A model generated the notes under the pieces. It was given only the letters and a program-made list of their open reading frames with translations, did not search any database and was not told the origin of the DNA. Of a DNA stretch of 64,000 nt, positions 35,801 through 47,906 are shown in pieces. This DNA is from Diprion similis. Its lineage: Eukaryota; Arthropoda; Insecta; Hymenoptera; Diprionidae. Both the position numbers and the translations under genes were made by a program. The stretch lies in assembly GCF_021155765.1 (NCBI RefSeq), contig NC_060115.1:9590493-9654492 (forward strand), in the 5' to 3' direction. Each line of letters opens with the position of its first letter. Positions within the stretch are counted from its first letter, which is position 1.

Positions 35801-38800
35801 TCGCCAAAAATGCAAAGGGGTTAGCCTTGGATTTTTTTTGGCCGAAAAATCTTTTGTCTGGGAATCGATCCGTATGACGCTTTTTAGACTAATTCGACGC
35901 CCAGGAACTCAGAAAACACATGAAAAATAGCCTAGGACCAGCAGCGGAGAAATGACGATGAAAATCTGCAGTTTTTCGGCTGTAACTTTGCAGGTGTTGC
36001 TCGCAGCGTATCGAGACTGCGATTAATCGATTCCTCTCGCAAAATCACGTCGGAATAGTACCCCAAAGAATTAATTGCAGCACTTTTCAAAGTCGTCGAA
36101 ATTTTCACCAAAAATGCAAAGGGGTTAGCCTTCGATTTTTTTTGGCCGAAAAATCTTTTGTCTGGGAATCGATTCGTATGACGTTTTCTAGACCAATTCG
36201 ACGCCCAGGAACTCAGAAAACACATAAAAAATAGCGTAGGACCAGCAGCAGAGAAATGACGACAAAAATCATGAGTTTTTCGGCTGTAACTTTACAGGTG
36301 TTGCTCGCAGCGTATTGGGACTGCGTTTAATCGATTTCTCTCGCAAAATTACGTCGGAATAGTGCCCTACAGAATTAATTGCAGCACTTTTCAAAGTCGT
36401 CGAAATTTTCACCAAAAATGCAAAGGGGTTAGCCTTGGATTTTTTTTGGCCGAAAAATCTTTTGTCTGGGAATCGATTCGTATGACGTTTTCTAGACTAA
36501 TTCGACGCCCAGGAACTCAGAAAACACATCAAAAATAGCGTAGGACCAGCAGCAGAGAAATGACGTCGAAAATCATGAGTTTTTCGGCTGTAACTTCACA
36601 GGTGTTGCTCGCAGCGTATTGGGACTGCGTTTAATCGATTTCTCTCGCAAAATTACGTCGGAATAGTGCCCATTAGAATTAATTGCAGCACTTTTCAAAG
36701 TCGTCGAAATTTTCACCAAAAATGCAAAGGGGTTAGCCTTGGATTTTTTTTGGCCGAAAAATCTTTTGTCTGGGAATCGATCCGTATGACGCTTTTTAGA
36801 CTAATTCGACGCCCAGGAACTCAGAAAACACATGAAAAATAGCCTAGGACCAGCAGCGGAGAAATGACGATGAAAATCTGCAGTTTATCGGCTGTAACTT
36901 TGCAGGTGTTGCTCGCAGCGTATCGGGACTGCGATTAATCGATTCCTCTCGCAAAATCACGTCGGAATAGTACCCCAAAGAATTAATTGCAGCACTTTTC
37001 AAAGTCGTCGAAATTTTCGCCAAAAATGCAAAGGGGTTAGCCTTGGATTTTTTTTGGCCGAAAAATCTTTTGTCTGGGAATCGATCCGTATGACGCTTTT
37101 TAGACTAATTCGACGCCCAGGAACTCAGAAAACACATGAAAAATAGCCTAGGACCAGCAGCAGAGAAATGACGACAAAAATCATGAGTTTTTCGGCTGTA
37201 ACTTTACAGGTGTTGCTCGCAGCGTATTGGGACTGCGTTTAATCGATTTCTCTCGCAAAATTACGTCGGAATAGTGCCCTACAGAATTGATTGCAGCACT
37301 TTTCAAAGTCGTCGAAATTTTCACCAAAAATGCAAAGGGGTTAGCCTTGGATTTTTTTTGGCCGAAAAATCTTTTGTCTGGGAATCGATTCGTATGACGT
37401 TTTCTAGACTAATTCGACGCCCAGGAACTAAGAGAACTCATCAAAGATAGCGTAGGACCAGTAGCAGAGAAATGACGAAGAAAATCATGAGTTTTTCGGC
37501 TGTAACTTTACAGGTGTTGCTCGCAGCGTATTGGGACTGCGTTTAATCGATTTCTCTCGCAAAACTACGTCGGAATAGTGCCCTACAGAATTAATTGCAG
37601 CACTTTTCAAAGTCGTCGAAATTTTCACCAAAAATGCAAAGGGGTTAGCCTTGGCTTTTTTTTGGCCGAAAAATCTTTTGTCTGGGAATCGATCCGTATG
37701 ACGCTTTTCAGACTAATTCGACGCCCAGGAACTCAGAAAACACATGAAAAATAGCCTAGGACCAGCAGCGGAGAAATGACGATGAAAATCTGCAGTTTTT
37801 CGGCTGTAACTTTGCAGGTGTTGCTCGCAGCGTATCGGGACTGCGATTAATCGATTCCTCTCGCAAAATCACGTCGGAATAGTACCCCAAAGAATTAATT
37901 GCAGCACTTTTCAAAGTCGTCGAAATTTTCGCCAAAAATGCAAAAGGGTTAGCCTTGGATTTTTTTTGGCCGAAAAATCTTTTGTCTGGGAATCGATCCG
38001 TATGACGCTTTTTAGACTAATTCGACGCCCAGGAACTCAGAAAACACATGAAAAATAGCCTAGGACCAGCAGCGGAGGAATGACGATGAAAATCTGCAGT
38101 TTTTCGGCTGTAACTTTGCAGGTGTTGCTCGCAGCGTATCGGGACTGCGATTAATCGATTCCTCTCGCAAAATCACGTCGGAATAGTACCCCAAAGAATT
38201 AATTGCAGCACTTTTCAAAGTCGTCGAAATTTTCACCAAAAATGCAAAGGGGTTAGCCTTGGATTTTTTTTGGCCGAAAAATCTTTTGTCTGGGAATCGA
38301 TCCGTATGACGCTTTTTAGACTAATTCGACGCCCAGGAACTCAGAAAATACATGAAAAATAGCCTAGGACCAGCAGCGGAGAAATGACGATGAAAATCTG
38401 CAGTTTTTCGGCTGTAACTTTGCAGGTGTTGCTCGCAGCGTATCGGGACTGCGATTAATCGATTCCTCTCGCAAAATCACGTCGGAATAGTACCCCAAAG
38501 AATTAATTGCAGCACTTTTCAAAGTCGTCGAAATTTTCGCCAAAAATGCAAAGGGGTTAGCCTTGGATTTTTTTTGGCCGAAAAATCTTTTGTCTGGGAA
38601 TCGATCCGTATGACGCTTTTTAGACTAATTCGACGCCCAGGAACTCAGAAAACACATGAAAAATGGCCTAGGACCAGCAGCGGAGAAATGACGATGAAAA
38701 TCTGCAGTTTTTCGGCTGTAACTTTGCAGGTGTTGCTCGCAGCGTATCGGGACTGCGATTAATCGATTCCTCTCGCAAAATCACGTCGGAATAGTACCCC

Positions 38801-41800
38801 AAAGAATTAATTGCAGCACTTTTCAAAGTCGTCGAAATTTTCGCCAAAAATGCAAAGGGGTTAGCCTTGGATTTTTTTTGGCCGAAAAATCTTTTGTCTG
38901 GGAATCGATCCGTATGACGCTTTTTAGACTAATTCGACGCCCAGGAACTCAGAAAACACATGAAAAATAGCCTATGACCAGCAGCGGAGAAATGACGATG
39001 AAAATCTGCAGTTTTTCGGCTGTAACTTTGCAGGTGTTGCTCGCAGCGTATCGGGACTGCGATTAATCGATTCCTCTCGCAAAATCACGTCGGAATAGTA
39101 CCCCAAAGAATTAATTGCAGCACTTTTCAAAGTCGTCGAAATTTTCACCAAAAATGCAAAGGGGTTAGCCTTCGATTTTTTTTGGCCGAAAAATCTTTTG
39201 TCTGGGAATCGATTCGTATGACGTTTTCTAGACCAATTCGACGCCCAGGAACTCAGAAAACACATAAAAAATAGCCTATGACCAGCAGCGGAGAAATGAC
39301 GATGAAAATCTGCAGTTTTTCGGCTGTAACTTTGCAGGTGTTGCTCGCAGCGTATCGGGACTGCGATTAATCGATTCCTCTCGCAAAATCACGTCGGAAT
39401 AGTACCCCAAAGAATTAATTGCAGCACTTTTCAAAGTCGTCGAAATTTTCACCAAAAATGCAAAGGGGTTAGCCTTCGATTTTTTTTGGCCGAAAAATCT
39501 TTTGTCTGGGAATCGATTCGTATGACGTTTTCTAGACCAATTCGACGCCCAGGAACTCAGAAAACACATAAAAAATAGCGTAGGACCAGCAGCAGAGAAA
39601 TGACGACAAAAATCATGAGTTTTTCGGCTGTAACTTTACAGGTGTTGCTCGCAGCGTATTGGGACTGCGTTTAATCGATTTCTCTCGCAAAATTACGTCG
39701 GAATAGTGCCCTACAGAATTAATTGCAGCACTTTTCAAAGTCGTCGAAATTTTCACCAAAAATGCAAAGGGGTTAGCCTTGGTTTTTTTTTGGCCGAAAA
39801 ATCTTTTGTCTGGGAATCGATTCGTATGACGTTTTCTAGACTAATTCGACGCCCAGGAACTCAGAAAACACATCAAAAATAGCGTAGGACCAGCAGCAGA
39901 GAAATGACGACGAAAATCATGAGTTTTTCGGCTGTAACTTCACAGGTGTTGCTCGCAGCGTATTGGGACTGCGTTTAATCGATTTCTCTCGCAAAATTAC
40001 GTCGGAATAGTGCCCATTAGAATTAATTGCAGCACTTTTCAAAGTCGTCGAAATTTTCACCAAAAATGCAAAGGGGTTAGCCTTGGATTTTTTTTGGCCG
40101 AAAAATCTTTTGTCTGGGAATCGATTCGTATGACGTTTTCTAGACTAATTCGACGCCCAGGAACTCAGAAAACACATCAAAAATAGCGTAGGACCAGCAG
40201 CAGAGAAATGACGACGAAAATCATGAGTTTTTCGGCTGTAACTTCACAGGTGTTGCTCGCAGCGTATTGGGACTGCGTTCAATCGATTTCTCTCGCAAAA
40301 TTACGTCGGAATAGTGCCCTACAGAATTTATTGCAGCACTTTTGAAAGTCGTCGAAATTTTCACCAAAAATGCAAAGGGGTTAGCCTTGGATTTTTTTTG
40401 GCCGAAAAATCTTTTGTCTGGGAATCGATTCGTATGACGTTTTCTAGACTAATTCGACGCCCAGGAACTCAGAAAACACATCAAAAATAGCGTAGGACCA
40501 GCAGCAGAGAAATGACGACGAAAATCATGAGTTTTTCGGCTGTAACTTTACAGGTGTTGCTCGCAGCGTATTGGGACTGCGTTTAATCGATTTCTCTCGC
40601 AAAATTACGTCGGAATAGTGCCCTACAGAATTGATTGCAGCACTTTTCAAAGTCGTCGAAATTTTCACCAAAAATGCAAAGGGGTTAGCCTTGGATTTTT
40701 TTTGGCCGAAAAATCTTTTGTCTGGGAATCAATCCGTATGACGCTTTTAAGACTAATTCGACGCCCAGGAACTCAGAAAACACATGAAAAATAGCCTAGG
40801 ACCAGCAGCGGAGAAATGACGATGAAAATCTGCAGTTTTTCGGCTGTAACTTTGCAGGTGTTGCTCGCAGCGTATCGGGACTGCGATTAATCGATTCCTT
40901 TCGCAAAATCACGTCGGAATAGTACCCCAAAGAATTAATTGCAGCACTTTTCAAAGTCGTCGAAATTTTCGCCAAAAATGCAAAGGGGTTAGCCTTGGAT
41001 TTTTTTTGGCCGAAAAATCTTTTGTCTGGGAATCGATCCGTATGACGCTTTTTAGACTAATTCGACGCCCAGGAACTCAGAAAACACATGAAAAATAGCC
41101 TAGGACCAGCAGCGGAGAAATGACGATGAAAATCTGCAGTTTTTCGGCTGTAACTTTGCAGGTGTTGCTCGCAGCGTATCGGGACTGCGATTAATCGATT
41201 CCTCTCGCAAAATCACGTCGGAATAGTACCCCAAAGAATTAATTGCAGCACTTTTCAAAGTCGTCGAAATTTTCGCCAAAAATGCAAAGGGGTTAGCCTT
41301 GGATTTTTTTTGGCCGAAAAATCTTTTGTCTGGGAATCGATCCGTATGACGCTTTTTAGACTAATTCGACGCCCAGGAACTCAGAAAACACATGAAAAAT
41401 AGCCTAGGACCAGCAGCGGAGAAATGACGATGAAAATCTGCAGTTTTTCGGCTGTAACTTTGCAGGTGTTGCTCGCAGCGTATCGGGACTGCGATTAATC
41501 GATTCCTCTCGCAAAATCACGTCGGAATAGTACCCCAAAGAATTAATTGCAGCACTTTTCAAAGTCGTCGAAATTTTCACCAAAAATGCAAAGGGGTTAG
41601 CCTTCGATTTTTTTTGGCCGAAAAATCTTTTGTCTGGGAATCGATTCGTATGACGTTTTCTAGACCAATTCGACGCCCAGGAACTCAGAAAACACATAAA
41701 AAATAGCGTAGGACCAGCAGCAGAGAAATGACGACAAAAATCATGAGTTTTTCGGCTGTAACTTTACAGGTGTTGCTCGCAGCGTATTGGGACTGCGTTT

Positions 41801-42017
41801 AATCGATTTCTCTCGCAAAATTACGTCGGAATAGTGCCCTACAGAATTAATTGCAGCACTTTTCAAAGTCGTCGAAATTTTCGCCAAAAATGCAAAGGGG
41901 TTAGCCTTGGATTTTTTTTGGCCGAAAAATCTTTTGTCTGGGAATCGATCCGTATGACGCTTTTTAGACTAATTCGACGCCCAGGAACTCAGAAAACACA
42001 TGAAAAATAGCCTAGGA

Positions 42018-44150
42018 CCAGCAGCGGAGAAATGACGATGAAAATCTGCAGTTTTTCGGCTGTAACTTTGCAGGTGTTGCTCGCAGCGTATCGGGACTGC
42101 GATTAATCGATTCCTCCCGCAAAATCACGTCGGAATAGTACCCCAAAGAATTAATCGCAGCACTTTTCAAAGTCGTCGAAATTTTCGCCAAAAATGCAAA
42201 GGGGTTAGCCTTGGATTTTTTTTGGCCGAAAAATCTTTTGTCTGGGAATCGATCCGTATGACGCTTTTTAGACTAATTCGACGCCCAGGAACTCAGAAAA
42301 CACATGAAAAATAGCCTAGGACCAGCAGCGGAGAAATGACGATGAAAATCTGCAGTTTTTCGGCTGTAACTTTGCAGGTGTTGCTCGCAGCGTATCGGGA
42401 CTGCGATTAATCGATTCCTCTCGCAAAATCACGTCGGAATAGTACCCTAAAGAATTAATTGCAGCACTTTTCAAAGTCGTCGAAATTTTCGCCAAAAATG
42501 CAAAGGGGTTAGCCTTGGATTTTTTTTGGCCGAAAAATCTTTTGTCTGGGAATCGATCCGTATGACGCTTTTTAGACTAATTCGACGCCCAGGAACTCAG
42601 AAAACACATGAAAAATAGCCTAGGACCAGCAGCGGAGAAATGACGATGAAAATCTGCAGTTTTTCGGCTGTAACTTTGCAGGTGTTGCTCGCAGCGTATC
42701 GGGACTGCGATTAATCGATTCCTCTCGCAAAATCACGTCGGAATAGTACCCCAAAGAATTAATTGCAGCACTTTTCAAAGTCGTCGAAATTTTCGCCAAA
42801 AATGCAAAGGGGTTAGCCTTGGTTTTTTTTTGGCCGAAAAATCTTTTGTCTGGGAATCGATCCGTATGACGCTTTTTAGACTAATTCGACGCCCAGGAAC
42901 TCAGAAAACACATGAAAAATAGCCTAGGACCAGCAGCGGAGAAATGACGATGAAAATCTGCAGTTTTTCGGCTGTAACTTTGCAGGTGTTGCTCGCAGCG
43001 TATCAGGACTGCGATTAATCGATTCCTCTCGCAAAATCACGTCGGAATAGTACCCCAAAGAATTAATTGCAGCACTTTTCAAAGTCGTCGACATTTTCGC
43101 CAAAAATGCAAAGGGGTTAGCCTCGGATTTTTTTTGGCCGGAAAATCTTTTGTCTGGGAATCGATCCGTATGACGCTTTTTAGACTAATTCGACGCCCAG
43201 GAACTCAGAAAACACATGAAAAATAGCCTAGGACCAGCAGCGGAGAAATGACGATGAAAATCTGCAGTTTTTCGGCTGTCACTTTGCAGGTGTTGCTCGC
43301 AGCGTATCGGGACTGCGATTAATCGATTCCTCTCGCAAAATCACGTCGGAATAGTACCCCGAAGAATTAATTGCAGCACTTTTCAAAGTCGTCGAAATTT
43401 TCGCCAAAAATGCAAAGGGGTTAGCCTTGGATTTTTTTTGGCCGAAAAATCTTTTGTCTGGGAATCGATCCGTATGACGCTTTTTAGACTAATTCGACGC
43501 CCAGGAACTCAGAAAACACATGAAAAATAGCCTAGGACCAGCAGCGGAGAAATGACGATAAAAATCTGCAGTTTTTCGGCTGTAACTTTGCAGGTGTTGC
43601 TCGCAGCGTATCGGGACTGCGATTAATCGATTCCTCTCGCAAAATCACGTCGGAATAGCACCCCAAAGAATTAATTGCAGCACTTTTCAAAGTCGTCGAA
43701 ATTTTCGCCAAAAATGCAAAGGGGTTAGCCTTGGTTTTTTTTTGGCCGAAAAATCTTTTGTCTGGGAATCGATCCGTATGACGCTTTTTAGACTAATTCG
43801 ACGCCCAGGAACTCAGAAAACACATGAAAAATAGCCTAGGACCAGCAGCGGAGAAATGACGATGAAAATCTGCAGTTTTTCGGCTGTAACTTTGCAGGTG
43901 TTGCTAGCAGCGTATCGCGACTGCGATTAAGTTCCTCTCGCAAAATCACGTCGGAATAGTACCCCAAAGAATTAATTGCAGCACTTTTCAAAGTCGTCGA
44001 AATTTTCGCCAAAAATGCAAAGGGGTTAGCCTTGGATTTTTTTTGGCCGAAAAATCTTTTGTCCGGGAATCGATCCGTATGACGCTTTTTAGACTAATTC
44101 GACGCCCAGGAACTCAGAAAACACATGAAAAATAGCCTAGGACCAGCAGC
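42018..44150. repeat. Seven-monomer satellite block, copy 2 of a distant duplication
   Basis: It repeats the variant order of 27,430-29,860 including the 3-bp deletion unit, but lacks the GGAGGAATGACG / AAAGAAATAATT monomer. The offset is therefore 14,589 bp before that point and 14,285 bp after it. This is one whole monomer lost or gained, as unequal exchange would produce. Confidence 0.8.
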
Positions 44151-46082
44151 GGAGAAATGACGATGAAAATCTGCAGTTTTTTGGCTGTCACTTTGCAGGT
44201 GTTGCTCGCAGCGTATCGGGACTGCGATTAATCGATTCCTCTCGCAAAATCACGTCGGAATAGTACCCCAAAGAATTAATTGCAGCACTTTTCAAAGTCG
44301 TCGAAATTTTCAACAAAAATGCAAAGGGGTTAGCCTTCGATTTTTTTTGGCCGAAAAATCTTTTGTCTGGGAATCGATTCGTATGACGTTTTCTGCACCA
44401 ATTCGACGCCCAGGAACTCAGAAAACACATAAAAAATAGCGTAGGACCAGCAGCAGAGGAATGACGATGAAAATCTGCAGTTTTTCGGCTGTAACTTTGC
44501 AGGTGTTGCTCGCAGCGTATCGGGACTGCGATTAATCGATTCCTCTCGCAAAATCACGTCGGAATAGTACCCCAAAGAAATAATTGCAGCACTTTTCAAA
44601 GTCGTCGAAATTTTCGCCAAAAATGCAAAGGGGTTAGCCTTGGATTTTTTTTGGCCGAAAAATCTTTTGTCTGGGAATCGATCCGTATGACGCTTTTTAG
44701 ACTAATTCGACGCCCAGGAACTCAGAAAACACATGAAAAATAGCCTAGGACCAGCAGCGGAGAAATGACGATGAAAATCTGCAGTTTTTCGGCTGTAACT
44801 TTGCAGGTGTTGCTCGCAGCGTATCGGGACTGCGATTAATCGATTCCTCCCGCAAAATCACGTCGGAATAGTACCCCAAAGAATTAATCGCAGCACTTTT
44901 CAAAGTCGTCGAAATTTTCGCCAAAAATGCAAAGGGGTTAGCCTTGGATTTTTTTTGGCCGAAAAATCTTTTGTCTGGGAATCGATCCGTATGACGCTTT
45001 TCAGACTAATTCGACGCCCAGGAACTCAGAAAACACATGAAAAATAGCCTAGGACCAGCAGCGGAGAAATGACGATGAAAATCTGCAGTTTTTCGGCTGT
45101 AACTTTGCAGGTGTTGCTCGCAGCGTATCGGGACTGCGATTAATCGATTCCTCTCGCAAAATCACGTCGGAATAGTACCCCAAAGAATTAATTGCAGCAC
45201 TTTCCAAAGTCGTCGAAATTTTCGCCAAAAATGCAAAAGGGTTAGCCTTGGATTTTTTTTGGCCGAAAAATCTTTTGTCTGGGAATCGATCCGTATGACG
45301 CTTTTTAGACTAATTCGACGCCCAGGAACTCAGAAAACACATGAAAAATAGCCTAGGACCAGCAGCGGAGGAATGACGATGAAAATCTGCAGTTTTTCGG
45401 CTGTAACTTTGCAGGTGTTGCTCGCAGCGTATCGGGACTGCGATTAATCGATTCCTCTCGCAAAATCACGTCGGAATAGTACCCCAAAGAATTAATTGCA
45501 GCACTTTTCAAAGTCGTCGAAATTTTCACCAAAAATGCAAAGGGGTTAGCCTTGGATTTTTTTTGGCCGAAAAATCTTTTGTCTGGGAATCGATCCGTAT
45601 GACGCTTTTTAGACTAATTCGACGCCCAGGAACTCAGAAAATACATGAAAAATAGCCTAGGACCAGCAGCGGAGAAATGACGATGAAAATCTGCAGTTTT
45701 TCGGCTGTAACTTTGCAGGTGTTGCTCGCAGCGTATCGGGACTGCGATTAATCGATTCCTCTCGCAAAATCACGTCGGAATAGTACCCCAAAGAATTAAT
45801 TGCAGCACTTTTCAAAGTCGTCGAAATTTTCGCCAAAAATGCAAAGGGGTTAGCCTTGGATTTTTTTTGGCCGAAAAATCTTTTGTCTGGGAATCGATCC
45901 GTATGACGCTTTTTAGACTAATTCGACGCCCAGGAACTCAGAAAACACATGAAAAATGGCCTAGGACCAGCAGCGGAGAAATGACGATGAAAATCTGCAG
46001 TTTTTCGGCTGTAACTTTGCAGGTGTTGCTCGCAGCGTATCGGGACTGCGATTAATCGATTCCTCTCGCAAAATCACGTCGG

Positions 46083-47906
46083 AATAGTGCCCTACAGAAA
46101 TTATTGCAGCACTTTTCAAAGTCGTCGAAATTTACACCAAAAATGCAAAGGGGTTAGCCTTCGATTTTTTTTGGCCGAAAAATCTTTTGTCTGGGAATCG
46201 ATTCGTATGACGTTTTCTAGACTAATTCGACGCCCAGGAACTCAGAAAACACATCAAAAATAGCGTAGGACCAGCAGCAGAGAAATGACGACGAAAATCA
46301 TGAGTTTTTCGGCTGTAACTTCACAGGTGTTGCTCGCAGCGTATTGGGACTGCGTTTAATCGATTTCTCTCGCAAAATTACGTCGGAATAGTGCCCTACA
46401 GAATCAATTGCAGCACTTTTCAAAGTCGTCGAAATTTTCACCAAAAATGCAAAGGGGTTAGCCTTGGCTTTTTTTTGGCCGAAAAATCTTTTGTCTGGGA
46501 ATCGATTCGTATGACGTTTTCTAGACTAATTCAACGCCCAGGAACTCAGAAAACACACCAAAAATAGCGTAGGACCAGCAGCAGAGAAATGACGACGAAA
46601 ATCATGAGTTTTTCGGCTGTAACTTTACAGGTGTTGCTCGCAGCGTATTGGGACTGCGTTTGATCGATTTCTCTCGCAAAATTACGTCGGAATAGTGCCC
46701 TACAGAAATATTTGCAGCACTTTTCAAAGTCGTCGAAATTTTCACCAAAAATGCAAAGGGGTTAGCCTTCGATTTTTTTTGGCCGAAAAATCTTTTGTCT
46801 GGGAATCGATTCGTATGACGTTTGCTAGACCAATTCGACGCCCAGGAACTCAGAAAACACATAAAAAATAGCGTAGGACCAGCAGCAGAGAAATGACGAC
46901 GAAAATCATGAGTTTTTCGGCTGTAACTTTACAGGTGTTGCTCGCAGCGTATTGGGACTGCGATTAATCGATTTCTCTCGCAAAATTACGTCGGAATAGT
47001 GCCCTACAGAAATTATTGCAGCACTTTTCAAAGTCGTCGAAATTTTCACCAAAAATGCAAAGGGGTTAGCCTCCGATTTTTTTTGGCCGAAAAATCTTTT
47101 GTCTGGGAATCGATTCGTATGACGTTTTCTAGACTAATTCGACGCCCAGGAACTCAGAAAACACATCAAAAATAGCGTAGGACCAGCAGCAGAGAAATGA
47201 CGACGAAAATCATGAGTTTTTCGGCTGTAACTTCACAGGTGTTGCTCGCAGCGTATTGGGACTGCGTTTAATCGATTTCTCTCGCAAAATTACGTCGGAA
47301 TAGTGCCCTACAGAATCAATTGCAGCACTTTTCAAAGTCGTCGAAATTTTCACCAAAAATGCAAAGGGGTTAGCCTTGGCTTTTTTTTGGCCGAAAAATC
47401 TTTTGTCTGGGAATCGATTCGTATGACGTTTTCTAGACTAATTCAACGCCCAGGAACTCAGAAAACACACCAAAAATAGCGTAGGACCAGCAGCAGAGAA
47501 ATGACGACGAAAATCATGAGTTTTTCGGCTGTAACTTTACAGGTGTTGCTCGCAGCGTATTGGGACTGCGTTTGATCGATTTCTCTCGCAAAATTACGTC
47601 GGAATAGTGCCCTACAGAAATATTTGCAGCACTTTTCAAAGTCGTCGAAATTTTCACCAAAAATGCAAAGGGGTTAGCCTTCGATTTTTTTTGGCCGAAA
47701 AATCTTTTGTCTGGGAATCGATTCGTATGACGTTTGCTAGACCAATTCGACGCCCAGGAACTCAGAAAACACATAAAAAATAGCGTAGGACCAGCAGCAG
47801 AGAAATGACGACGAAAATCATGAGTTTTTCGGCTGTAACTTTACAGGTGTTGCTCGCAGCGTATTGGGACTGCGTTTAATCGATTTCTCTCGCAAAATTA
47901 CGTCGG
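46083..47906. repeat. Tandem duplication of a three-monomer block (2 x 912 bp)
   Basis: GTGCCCTACAGAAATTATTG occurs at about 46,088, 47,000 and 47,912, and the intervening copies share GGCTTTTTTTTGG, ATTCAACGCC, CACACCAAAAAT, CGTTTGATCGAT and GTTTGCTAGACC at the same offset. Only a few differences separate the copies (for example AAATTTACACC against AAATTTTCACC), so the duplication is recent. Confidence 0.85.
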
